From Legionella quinlivanii (GTDB taxonomy: Bacteria; Pseudomonadota; Gammaproteobacteria; Legionellales; Legionellaceae): 64,000 nt of DNA. Every line of letters begins with the position of its first letter. Position 1 is the first letter of the stretch. The notes below the pieces were generated by a model, which saw nothing but the letters and a program-made list of their open reading frames with translations, searched no databases and was not told where the DNA came from. The stretch lies in the NCBI RefSeq assembly GCF_003265995.1, contig NZ_MVJN01000004.1, forward strand, positions 248,001-312,000, given 5' to 3'. The translations under genes were made by a program, and so were the position numbers. Shown here piece by piece: positions 34,881-43,388 of this stretch.

Positions 34881-35951
34881 ATGCCCTTATTGTCGATAAA
34901 AGTTCCAGCATATGTCATGGGAAACATCTCTCCGGATGTGCACGCTCAGGTAAAACTGATGCAGGGATATACTGAGAAAAATTTGCATATATCGATCGCC
35001 TGCATCGATTATAATCCTGCGAATGAGGCATTAATTACAGAATTTATCAGCAAAACCGAAGCTGTTTTGCAAAATGCGATTCCTGATAGAATAACGCTTC
35101 AGGCGCCGGCATTGTTTAATAATTTTTATTTTGGATACCCACTTAGGCAGGCCAGTAATGAGGCCCTGGAGGCCATTTACATTCATCTTAAAGACATAGT
35201 CGCTGAATTAAGCCAAAAGTATGGTAATAACGAAATCCGGATGATTGACTGGAAACCCTATCAAGCCCATTTAACGATTTTTGGCCAATTGACCGAGAAA
35301 ATCGCATTGACTTCGGCAGATCGGGTCCTGGCTGAACCTTTTATTCCTGGCGCTATCGTGCTGCGAAACAATGAAACCGTGCTTCATCAATTTAAAGCGG
35401 GAATGAACAGCGAAGCCTTAAAGAAAACTGCAGATGAAATTTTGCAGGCATCAAAAGCTGATTTTTCAGCCTTTGAAGTAAACCAGGGAAATATTGATTT
35501 TCTGAGCCTGCGCAAGCAGTTTGATCGTGCCGAATACTACTATAAGAATCTGGACCTGCCTAATGAACGCCTGGAGTGCTTAATAAAAGGCGGACAATTA
35601 AATGAACTTTATTGGCAAAGAACATTTAACAGTAAAGGATTTCATTCTCAAGATCCTCAACGCTTTAATTATCGGATCCGACGCGTCAGTTTTGCACTGG
35701 AAATTGTTCGCACCCTCTCTGCGCTGGATGTGAATGATCTGACTATAAACTCAATTTCAGCGCCCGTTCTGAAAGAAGCTCAGTCCTATCTGGAAACAAC
35801 CCGCAGGTTTTTAAATTCAGTCAGGAAAGATTCTAATTACCAGCAGGAACTGAAAAACAATGATCTGGATGCTGCTCAGGAGTTAATCGAAGCGACTTTA
35901 TTTAAATTAAGAGGTGAAGATCCCTCTGCTAGTAGATGCCTGATCATGTGA
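34881..35951 (+). CDS. 2H-phosphoesterase-like protein ending in a CaaX box, effector candidate
   Basis: 356 residues. Two H-x-[ST] motifs, LHISIACI (His36, Ser38) and HLTIFG (His130, Thr132), are spaced as in the 2H phosphoesterase superfamily (LigT, AKAP7, 2',3'-cyclic phosphodiesterases), whose members hydrolyse cyclic or oligo-nucleotide phosphates. Residues 190-340 form a helical domain with no assignment. The protein ends SRCLIM. C-L-I-M is a textbook CaaX farnesylation signal, which has no use in bacteria but is known on Legionella effectors such as AnkB, where host enzymes lipidate it. Hence it is probably a host-membrane-targeted effector. No signal peptide. Confidence 0.72.
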   Translation: MPLLSIKVPAYVMGNISPDVHAQVKLMQGYTEKNLHISIACIDYNPANEALITEFISKTEAVLQNAIPDRITLQAPALFNNFYFGYPLRQASNEALEAIYIHLKDIVAELSQKYGNNEIRMIDWKPYQAHLTIFGQLTEKIALTSADRVLAEPFIPGAIVLRNNETVLHQFKAGMNSEALKKTADEILQASKADFSAFEVNQGNIDFLSLRKQFDRAEYYYKNLDLPNERLECLIKGGQLNELYWQRTFNSKGFHSQDPQRFNYRIRRVSFALEIVRTLSALDVNDLTINSISAPVLKEAQSYLETTRRFLNSVRKDSNYQQELKNNDLDAAQELIEATLFKLRGEDPSASRCLIM

Positions 35952-36044
35952 TCAGGCAAAAAGTATTTTGCCCGGCACACAGCCAATCCAATTAATTATC
36001 AGATAGATAGAACAAAAAATAGATTTGAAAATAACACCGCCTAA

Positions 36045-36270
36045 ATGTCAAGACTGTTTCTTCAGGAAAAAAGAAGGTAAAATGCGTTTTCTGCAAAAAA
36101 TATCCATGATAAAGTATGTGGATAAGTTTAATTTCCTATCTTGGTTCAAGCTCTTCAATAATTGCTTACTCTCATCTTAACACCTTGTATTTAAAGGCGT
36201 TTCGGACTTGAGTCCATCTCCTGCCTATTATTGATTTATCCACAAAATCTGTGGATAACTGTGTGAATAG
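36045..36270. repeat. 226-bp element with three DnaA-box-like sites, copy 1
   Basis: Starts ATGTCAAGACTG and ends GTGTGAATAG. Perfect DnaA-type boxes are TGTGGATAA at 36117-36125, TTATCCACA at 36236-36244 and TGTGGATAA at 36250-36258; the last two are inverted around AAATC. It lies between two convergent gene ends, so it is not a promoter for either neighbour. A second copy of identical length lies at 50578-50803. It could be a DnaA-titration or replication-linked element, a small RNA gene, or a mobile remnant. Confidence 0.75.
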
Positions 36271-36275
36271 CCTGG

Positions 36276-37241
36276 TTAAAACCGTTCAGTCTGAATTGCA
36301 TTATTCATTACCACACAATTACGACCGCTTTCTTTAGCCTGGTAGAGTTGAATGTCCGCCAATTTGACCAGTTTCTCCGGAGAAATGGCTGGATTATCCG
36401 GCTGCCAGTACGAAATGCCGCCGCTGCAGGTCACAACATTCCTGACCGAGCCATGCGTGAGAGTATCTGCCAGACGGCTGCGTACTCGATTAGGTAAGAG
36501 TGCGGCATCATCAATCGGCACATGCGTTGACAAGGTAATGAATTCCTCTCCTCCGTAACGAAAAAAATAATCATTGGCACGCAGTTCTGAGCGAACAATA
36601 TTGGCGAAAGACTGCAATACCTCATCTCCGCCATGATGACCGAATTTGTCATTAATGCTCTTGAAATGGTCGATATCATAAATACAGCAAATCACATTGT
36701 ATTTTTCGCGCTGCGCACTGACCAGTTCGTTCGCCAGGTGCTTCCACAGAAAGCGGCGATTGTAGCAACCAGTTAGCAGGTCAATTAAACTGTTTTTTTC
36801 AAATTTACTGGCCATTGACATCAGCGTTGCATTCAAATGCGCTTTGGCTGAAACATCCTGAATCACCACCAGCGCCATTTGCTCCTCTTCCTGATGAATC
36901 GGTAAAATTTCAACATTTTGCTGCATCATATCGAGATCAAGATAGGCCTCTTCATTTAAAGGAATTGGAATAATAAATTTGTTAAGAATATTGGATAAAA
37001 CCTGGGGATGTTCATAATTTAGTACTTGATCCAGGGCCCAATTGAAACGAACACTGATTTGATCCTCATAGAAGGATTCAAGAGTCTGGCCAATTGCTTT
37101 TTCAGAATCAATATTCGTTTTCCGTTCCATCCATTGATTCCAGGCATGAATTCGACGATCCTGGCCAAACAGAATTAATCCAATGGGAATAGCATCAAAA
37201 ACCTCTCTGAATAGTAGTCGATTTGCGTTCTCACTAATCAT
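36276..37241 (-). CDS. PAS-GGDEF diguanylate cyclase
   Basis: Makes cyclic-di-GMP from GTP. 321 residues with an N-terminal PAS domain (DAIPIGLILFGQDRRIHAWN, about 15-130) and a GGDEF domain from about 150. DLLTGCYNRRFLW opens the GGDEF domain and the active-site loop reads RYGGEEFITL, which is catalytically competent. No RxxD inhibitory site directly upstream of the loop was noted. It is the last gene of the chemosensory operon, overlapping cheC by 8 nt, so it is the probable output. Unlike WspR it has no fused receiver domain. Confidence 0.92.
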   Translation of the reverse strand: MISENANRLLFREVFDAIPIGLILFGQDRRIHAWNQWMERKTNIDSEKAIGQTLESFYEDQISVRFNWALDQVLNYEHPQVLSNILNKFIIPIPLNEEAYLDLDMMQQNVEILPIHQEEEQMALVVIQDVSAKAHLNATLMSMASKFEKNSLIDLLTGCYNRRFLWKHLANELVSAQREKYNVICCIYDIDHFKSINDKFGHHGGDEVLQSFANIVRSELRANDYFFRYGGEEFITLSTHVPIDDAALLPNRVRSRLADTLTHGSVRNVVTCSGGISYWQPDNPAISPEKLVKLADIQLYQAKESGRNCVVMNNAIQTERF

Positions 37242-37854
37242 TAATCAACTCCTTGATGCTCCTTAACAGCTTGATTACTGAGTCTTCGGTTAAAATTATA
37301 AATAAGCTGCCGGATAACTTATCATTTGATGTTTCCAGTTTGGTAGAGATTGCAATGATATTACTAGTTGATTTTGAAATTTGCCTGCAAAGATTTTGTA
37401 ATAAATTATAAAGATTATTTTCATTGTAAACAGGCAGACTTAATTTTACCGTTTGTGACAGCATATTCATAATGACGCTTAAACAGGAACTAATAATAAT
37501 ATTGCCAATTTCCAGCATGGCTTCCTGCTCACAAGCCCGAACTTCTTCCTGGGTAAGTTGGGGCGCTTCCCCTATAACGGTAACAGTCAATACATTCGCC
37601 TGCTCGCGCTGGAATACTAAAGCGGCAGAGCCTTCCAAATCCTGCGAGATATTTTGGTAAACATAAGAAAGTACTTGTTCATCATTAAAATCATTTTCCT
37701 CTGTTAATTCATTGATATTAATGAACGTAATTTTGGGAATGGAAATTTTAATCGTTGAATTCAATAACAGAGACAATTGTTTCGCTGCTTTACTCATACC
37801 AATATTACCAATTTCAATCAGCGCGTCTTCCTGCTCTGCTGTCAGGCTTATCAT
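37234..37854 (-). CDS. cheC: CheC-like phosphatase
   Basis: 206 residues with the two CheC signatures, ALIEIGNIGMSKAAKQLS near residue 11 and AMLEIGNIIISSCLSVIMNM near residue 110, each with the conserved Glu and Asn of the CheC/CheX/FliY active sites. Family members dephosphorylate CheY-P. It is directly coupled to the cheY-like gene upstream (4-nt overlap), so that receiver is the likely substrate. CheC is common in Firmicutes and Archaea and less usual in gammaproteobacterial clusters. No CheD partner is present. Confidence 0.88.
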   Translation of the reverse strand: MISLTAEQEDALIEIGNIGMSKAAKQLSLLLNSTIKISIPKITFININELTEENDFNDEQVLSYVYQNISQDLEGSAALVFQREQANVLTVTVIGEAPQLTQEEVRACEQEAMLEIGNIIISSCLSVIMNMLSQTVKLSLPVYNENNLYNLLQNLCRQISKSTSNIIAISTKLETSNDKLSGSLFIILTEDSVIKLLRSIKELIND

Positions 37855-38210
37855 GATAATCTCTCTAGTAACGCATGCACTTCTTCCGTTGAAACAGGCT
37901 TTTCCAGTACATCAAAAAAGCCCAAAGCCTTTACTTCATTAATTATAGCCTGTTGGGTATTGGCGCTTAGCAAAACATAATGGGTATCGATACCACGATC
38001 CATCATAATTTTAGCGATTTCACTACCGGATTTTTCTGGCATATTATAATCGAGCACAATCAAAAACGGCTGTTCGGACTCCGCTTTTTCAACTGCATCC
38101 TCCCATTGGCTGGCCTGAATCACTTCATAATCAGGATCGCCAAAAAGACAGGCTCGAAACAGTGCTCTTGCTGTGGCACTGTCATCAACAATCAGAATTT
38201 TTTGACCCAT
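37851..38210 (-). CDS. cheY: Single-domain response regulator (CheY-like)
   Basis: 119 residues, receiver domain only. Acidic pocket ILIVDDSATARALF, phospho-acceptor Asp in LIVLDYNMPEKSG, Ser in VLLSANT, Lys in LEKPVST. All residues needed for phosphorylation are in place. It sits between cheB and cheC; by operon logic it takes phosphate from the CheA-like kinase. With no output domain it must signal by protein contact, with either the PAS-GGDEF protein or CheC as the neighbouring candidates. Confidence 0.92.
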   Translation of the reverse strand: MGQKILIVDDSATARALFRACLFGDPDYEVIQASQWEDAVEKAESEQPFLIVLDYNMPEKSGSEIAKIMMDRGIDTHYVLLSANTQQAIINEVKALGFFDVLEKPVSTEEVHALLERLS

Positions 38211-38225
38211 GACATTTTCCCTCCC

Positions 38226-39263
38226 TTATAAAAGTTTAGTTAAAAATTCCGGAATTTTCTCCAAATCGATAGAGAGGTCAGTGGCCTTGATAGAAAGAGC
38301 GACGGCAGGCATGCCAAATACTACAGATGTTTCTTTTGATTGAGCAAATGTAATACAGTTAGCCTGGCGCATTTCTAAAAGCCCTGGCGCACCATCACCT
38401 CCCATGCCGGTTAATAGCCCGCCAACGGCAGTTTCAGGATAATTCTTTGCCAAAGACGAAAATAAGGGAGTAATGGATGGTCGAAAATGCCCTATCGGTG
38501 GCGAATTTTCTAAAATAGCGATGGGTGCCACTTCTCGCTTAATGAGTAAATGATGATTATCCGGTGCAAAATAGACATGACCTGGAAGTAATTTTTGATT
38601 ATTTTCAGCAATCTCCAAAACCAGTGACGTCTTATGTTGCAGCCAATGAACCAGACCTGGTAAAAATCCTTCAGTAATATGCTGAGTGATAACCAATGGA
38701 ACAGGGAAACTTGCAGGAAGCGCGGAAATAATATAATTGAGCGCCTCAGGGCCTCCCGTCGAGGAACCCAGCGCAATAATCCGGATAGCTGATAAATTAG
38801 AACCTGGTGACTGAATTCTGGGCTCTGCAGGTGGTGGGGAACGACGGGAAACCACTTTTACTTCGGATAATGCCCGCACTGAATTGACAATATGCTTTTG
38901 AAGCTTGTCAAAGCCCTCATTGAGAACCCGCTGCGGCTTTTCAATGATGGAAAGCGCACCCGCCTGCAGGGCACTAAATGTTAATTCGGTCTGGTGCTCA
39001 TTGACATGAGAGCTGATGATAATGATTGGAGTAGGACATTGCTGCATGATGGCACGAGTTGCCTCAACCCCATCCATAACGGGCATATAAATATCCATAG
39101 TGATTAAATCAGGCTTTAATTCTTTGACGAGTCTGATTGCAATTTGCCCATTTTGAGCGCAACCAACCACCTCAATGTCTGTTTCAGCGCTGAGAATCGC
39201 GTACAATAATTGCGTGGTCACTTTGCAATCATCCACAATCAGAACCCGGATAGGCTTTTTCAT
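38226..39263 (-). CDS. cheB: CheB protein-glutamate methylesterase
   Basis: Removes methyl groups from receptor glutamates, giving adaptation. 345 residues: N-terminal receiver (VLIVDDCKVTTQLL, TMDIYMPVMDGVEA) and C-terminal esterase with catalytic Ser in LGSSTGGPEAL, His in VITQHITEG and Asp in GMGGDGAPG. It overlaps the cheA stop/start by 4 nt. It is analogous to WspF, loss of which hyperactivates Wsp systems. Intact here. Confidence 0.95.
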   Translation of the reverse strand: MKKPIRVLIVDDCKVTTQLLYAILSAETDIEVVGCAQNGQIAIRLVKELKPDLITMDIYMPVMDGVEATRAIMQQCPTPIIIISSHVNEHQTELTFSALQAGALSIIEKPQRVLNEGFDKLQKHIVNSVRALSEVKVVSRRSPPPAEPRIQSPGSNLSAIRIIALGSSTGGPEALNYIISALPASFPVPLVITQHITEGFLPGLVHWLQHKTSLVLEIAENNQKLLPGHVYFAPDNHHLLIKREVAPIAILENSPPIGHFRPSITPLFSSLAKNYPETAVGGLLTGMGGDGAPGLLEMRQANCITFAQSKETSVVFGMPAVALSIKATDLSIDLEKIPEFLTKLL

Positions 39264-41329
39264 AAGAGTGATTCCATGACGTCAATCAGTGAATGCGTGT
39301 CAAATTCGCTTTTAACCAGAAAAGCATTGGCACCTGCTTCCAGTCCTCGCCGCTTGTCCTCCTCGGAATGAAGTAATGAGACAATAATTACCGGGGTATG
39401 AAACAGCTTCTCACTTTTTTTAATTAATTCTGTCAGCTTAAAACCATCCATTTTTGGCATAACAATGTCGGTGATCACTGCATCAAAGGATTTATTCTGT
39501 AAAAGTTGCCATGCTTTCTGTCCATTATCCGCACTAGCAGTTTCATAACCTGCTGCTTCGAGAGCATTAGTACACAAACTACGGGTTGTTAATGAATCAT
39601 CAACTATCAAGACTCTCTTTTTTGAGACCTCTCGCGACTCTTTGCTTTGTGGGGCATGTTTAAACCAGCTTTGTTCATCGGCCTGAGCTCGCTGCATTAA
39701 TTTTATCGGATCAAGCACCAGAACCAATTCGCTTTCTCCGGTTAAAGTCACTCCGATGAACTGTTCCAATTTGCTCAGAGGGTAAGGCAGGGGTTTGACT
39801 ACACAATCCTGTTCATCGAGAATGGCATCCACTAATAAAATCAGCGGCTTATTATTAAAATTAAGCAAGAGACCATAGTATATGCTATTGCGGTCAAAAA
39901 CTGCCTTTTCAGCATAAAGGAGATCCTGCAACACTTTGATCGGAATAGGCCGGTTATTTACTATCAGGACGGATTTGTTATCAACCTGCTGAAGCTTATC
40001 CGGCTCAATTTCAAAAAGCGCATCCAACGAAAGCGTAGGCAGCATGAAAGTCTGCTCATTACTTTTAAAAAACACACCACGGGTAGTCGCCAGAGTTAGC
40101 GGCAAGTTAAATATAAAACAGGTTCCATGACCTGGTGTAGTTTTAACCTGAATCGTTCCCTTGATTTTTTCGATGGCATTCTTAACCACATCCAGGCCCA
40201 CACCGCGCCCGGACAATTCTGTTATTTGCTTTTGTAAAGAAAATCCCGATAAAAAGAGACAATCAAGAAGCTGTTCTTCATCAAGGCTGTTTACTTCATT
40301 CTGACTGTAAAAGCCCGACTCTACCGCATGTTTTCTAATCTTATCAAGATTAATTCCCTGTCCATCATCACAACAGCTTAGTTTGATTTTTCCCGAACTT
40401 TGAGTAACCTGAATTGATAAAATCGCAGGATGCGGCTTATTTAATTCTTTTCGCTTTTCATCCGATTCAATGCCATGATCAATCGCGTTTCGGATCAAAT
40501 GAACCAAAGGCTCTCTGATGGCATCAATAATAGTTTTATCCAGCTCGATATCTCCACCCTGCACCTGCAATTCAACCGTCTTATTCAGACTGGCAGCTAC
40601 ATCTCTTACCGTTCGATTTAAAGGAATCAGCAGATTGGATATGGGCAGCATACGCATCGCCCTTAAGTCATCCTGTAAAGCCTGAACAGCCCGGGTAAAC
40701 TCCCCTAGAAACTGCCCGCTGTCTCTGGAAATGGTGCCCAGTTCCTTCAGTAAGGGAGCCAGATCCAAATCGGTTTCATTGAGTGTACTTAAATAATAAT
40801 CAATACTCTTAAACCAGTTCATCAGTTTTAAACGGTAGGTTATAAATTCATTCGCTTTTGCACTAACCCGCTCCAGTCTTGCCAGGGGTAATTTGATTAA
40901 TTCACTCTCGCTCACATCGGCATGATGATGAATGGTTTTTTTACCCGATAAGGGTTTCAGATAATTATCAATATCAATCGCTTTCGCATTACAATGATCC
41001 TCAAGAGCCAGAAGTGTATTGTCAGCAACCTCAAGGCAGGCATTAATCTGACTGATGTCGGGGGTATGATGAGTTTCTCGCCATTTGCTGAATAGATCCT
41101 CCAGCCGATGCGCCATTGAAACAATCGCATCTACCGATGAACAGGCAGCCGCTCCTTTCATATTATGTGAATAGCGAAACAGTCTTTTTAAAATCTCCTC
41201 TACTTCTTCGGCGCTGTGCGCTTTTTCCAGGGAAAGCAGGTCATTAATCATCGACTGATGAAGTTCCTGTAACTCCGTTTTAAAAGTCTCCAGTAACATC
41301 TGGGCTAGTTTGGGATCTATAGGCATCAC
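39260..41329 (-). CDS. cheA: CheA-like hybrid histidine kinase with C-terminal receiver
   Basis: 689 residues. Hpt domain with the phospho-His in RYSHNMKGAA (His55), then a dimerisation region, then an ATPase with N-box HLIRNAIDHGIES, G1 DDGQGINLDK and GRGVGLDVV. A CheW-like coupling domain (about 420-540) precedes a receiver domain (RVLIVDDSLTTRSL, VITDIVMPKMDGF). No separate P2 domain is apparent. The CheA-REC fusion is the layout of WspE and PilL/ChpA-type kinases rather than of the flagellar CheA. The gene lies 7 nt after the receptor. Confidence 0.95.
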   Translation of the reverse strand: MMPIDPKLAQMLLETFKTELQELHQSMINDLLSLEKAHSAEEVEEILKRLFRYSHNMKGAAACSSVDAIVSMAHRLEDLFSKWRETHHTPDISQINACLEVADNTLLALEDHCNAKAIDIDNYLKPLSGKKTIHHHADVSESELIKLPLARLERVSAKANEFITYRLKLMNWFKSIDYYLSTLNETDLDLAPLLKELGTISRDSGQFLGEFTRAVQALQDDLRAMRMLPISNLLIPLNRTVRDVAASLNKTVELQVQGGDIELDKTIIDAIREPLVHLIRNAIDHGIESDEKRKELNKPHPAILSIQVTQSSGKIKLSCCDDGQGINLDKIRKHAVESGFYSQNEVNSLDEEQLLDCLFLSGFSLQKQITELSGRGVGLDVVKNAIEKIKGTIQVKTTPGHGTCFIFNLPLTLATTRGVFFKSNEQTFMLPTLSLDALFEIEPDKLQQVDNKSVLIVNNRPIPIKVLQDLLYAEKAVFDRNSIYYGLLLNFNNKPLILLVDAILDEQDCVVKPLPYPLSKLEQFIGVTLTGESELVLVLDPIKLMQRAQADEQSWFKHAPQSKESREVSKKRVLIVDDSLTTRSLCTNALEAAGYETASADNGQKAWQLLQNKSFDAVITDIVMPKMDGFKLTELIKKSEKLFHTPVIIVSLLHSEEDKRRGLEAGANAFLVKSEFDTHSLIDVMESLL

Positions 41330-41336
41330 TGCCTCC

Positions 41337-42845
41337 CTATTCTTTATCGTCTTTCTGATAAATTCTTGCTGTATCGTTAAGTGAATTGGCCACTTTACTG
41401 AGTCCGATTATCGCTTGTTTGGTTTGTTCGGTCGCAGAAGTGAAGGAATGAGTCACCTTGTTGATTTCGCGAACGCTGATATCGACCTGTTCAATAGCGA
41501 CCGATTCCTCACGTACTGCCGAGACAATCTGTAAAGAAGCCAGAGAGCTTTCTTCAATCACATTTCCGAGGGCATTGATAATATTGCCAGTGCTTCGCAC
41601 TTGACGAATATTTTCATCAACGCTTTTGTTACCTTCTTCAGTGACCATTACCGCTCTTTCAGCAGTTTGCTTGATATCAAGCAGTATCTTTTGTACGCGC
41701 TCGGTCGACAGTTTTGATTTTTCAGCTAACTCTTTCACTTCCCCTGCCACTACGGCAAATCCCTTTCCGGTTTCCCCAGCCTTGGCAGCTTCAATGGACG
41801 CGTTAAGCGCCAGCATTTTAGACTGCTTGGCAATGTCGGCTACTACCTCGGTAATTTCACTAATCTGCTGTGATTTATCATTGAGACTGAGAATAGTGGT
41901 GGAAATCTGTTTCATTTTCTCTTGCAGTATTTTCATTGACGCATGCATTGCTTCAATCGCTGATCGCCCGTTTTCACCTTCCTTTCTGGTTGCTGTTGCA
42001 GAATCGCCCAGCTGTTTTGCCTTCTCTAATGTGTGCTGGGTGGTTGCCTTTATTTCCTCAAGTGTCGCACTAATTTGCGTTACCGAACTGGCTTGCTCAG
42101 AGGCGCTGGCGGCTTGAGAGATGGCAGAGGCTTCAAGCTGATTGATCCCCACAGAAAGTTCATTGCTATTGGACAGGATTTCCTGACCGACATCCTGCAG
42201 ATTCCTGGTTAATGCAGCCAATTGTTTGTCTTTGTTTTTCCGTTCAGTTATATCAGTTGCCACCTTAATTACTTTAACTGCTTTTCCTTTTTCATTTAAA
42301 ACAGGATTGTATGAGGATTGTAACCAGACTTCTTTTCCATTTTTTCCTAAACGTTTGTATTCAGACTGGTCATACTCTCCCTGATTTAATTTCCTCCAGA
42401 ACTCTCTGTATTCCAGGCTGTCTCTATCTCCTGGTTCAACAAATATACTATGATGCTTTCCTTTGATTTCATCCAGCGAATAATTCATGAGATCGAGGAA
42501 CTTCTGGTTAGCATCAATAATCGTTCCATCCATGTTAAACTCAATGATGGCCTGTGATTTGGAAATGGCATCAATTTTCGCTAACAAGGCCTGATTTATA
42601 TGGTTTTCATATTGACTATTCCTATGCCACAATAATAAAGATAAGCCATTGATCAGCAAGCTGATAATTAACAAGGCCTCTAACAGTTGAATATACGATT
42701 CAATTTTTTCTAAATCAGGAGAGCTGTCATGTAGCCTGCTCAGAACAAATATATTCAACAACATACTGATTAACGAAATTAAGAAGATCATGATAAGTAT
42801 TAGTGAAAAACGTTTTCTAAACTGAAACTGATTTTGCTCTTCCAT
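41337..42845 (-). CDS. Methyl-accepting chemoreceptor with two TM helices and PAS domain
   Basis: 502 residues. Two membrane helices near the N-terminus (about 13-35 and 49-70) are separated by only a short loop, so there is no periplasmic ligand domain. A cytoplasmic PAS domain (FNMDGTIIDANQKFLDLMNY, about 95-200) should do the sensing. The signalling tip is canonical: MLALNASIEAAKAGETGKGF followed by AVVAGEVKELAEKS. The topology suits sensing of internal redox, ligand or membrane state. First-line partner of the two CheW proteins and CheA of this operon, in the place of WspA. Confidence 0.93.
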   Translation of the reverse strand: MEEQNQFQFRKRFSLILIMIFLISLISMLLNIFVLSRLHDSSPDLEKIESYIQLLEALLIISLLINGLSLLLWHRNSQYENHINQALLAKIDAISKSQAIIEFNMDGTIIDANQKFLDLMNYSLDEIKGKHHSIFVEPGDRDSLEYREFWRKLNQGEYDQSEYKRLGKNGKEVWLQSSYNPVLNEKGKAVKVIKVATDITERKNKDKQLAALTRNLQDVGQEILSNSNELSVGINQLEASAISQAASASEQASSVTQISATLEEIKATTQHTLEKAKQLGDSATATRKEGENGRSAIEAMHASMKILQEKMKQISTTILSLNDKSQQISEITEVVADIAKQSKMLALNASIEAAKAGETGKGFAVVAGEVKELAEKSKLSTERVQKILLDIKQTAERAVMVTEEGNKSVDENIRQVRSTGNIINALGNVIEESSLASLQIVSAVREESVAIEQVDISVREINKVTHSFTSATEQTKQAIIGLSKVANSLNDTARIYQKDDKE

Positions 42846-42860
42846 TGCTATTCCTTAAAG

Positions 42861-43388
42861 TTAATTCCATTCCACTTGTTCCAGATTAAGCAGATCAATA
42901 ATCGATTTCTTATCTAAAATTGCTATGTTATTTTTATAGATGCCACGCACATAAGACTGCCCGGTTTCACTCAATGTCAGCTGAACTAATTCAACTGTTT
43001 CATCATAACTGATTTGCCCAACGATAGTATCCGCACTCAAGGCAATGCGATAATGATCCTCGCTTAATAATATGAAGTGACTAAATGATTTTGCAGGCTT
43101 TCCAATTAATAGCTGATGTAAATTGACTACTACCCAAGCCTCGGTATTATGGTATAAAAGGCCTGAAAATAAAGGATTTACTCCTGGTACAGGTGTAATT
43201 TTATGGCTTGGGATCACTTTATCAATCGATTCGTAAGCCAGGGCATATTGTTGCTCCTCTCCCACATAGAATGCTAATAAATTACTGGTAGCGTTTGCAT
43301 TAAGATCCCTCTCCTTTCTGGCCATCAGCGCAGCTCGATCTGCCAGTATTTTTTTTGCTTTTTCATCCAGAAAAGGCTCATTCATCAT
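42861..43388 (-). CDS. cheW: CheW-like coupling protein (WspD position)
   Basis: 175 residues. A helical N-terminal extension of about 40 residues precedes the CheW beta-barrel (LAFYVGEEQQYALAYESIDK, ITPVPGVNPLFSGLLYHNTE, VNLHQLL). Couples receptor to CheA. The start overlaps the end of cheR by 11 nt. Two CheW proteins flanking a CheR-TPR gene is the Wsp gene order. Confidence 0.92.
   Translation of the reverse strand: MMNEPFLDEKAKKILADRAALMARKERDLNANATSNLLAFYVGEEQQYALAYESIDKVIPSHKITPVPGVNPLFSGLLYHNTEAWVVVNLHQLLIGKPAKSFSHFILLSEDHYRIALSADTIVGQISYDETVELVQLTLSETGQSYVRGIYKNNIAILDKKSIIDLLNLEQVEWN

Noticed and set aside
41626-42117. 163-codon plus-strand frame opposite the chemoreceptor
   Set aside because: Antisense to the highly conserved signalling tip; Ser/Ala-rich shadow protein.
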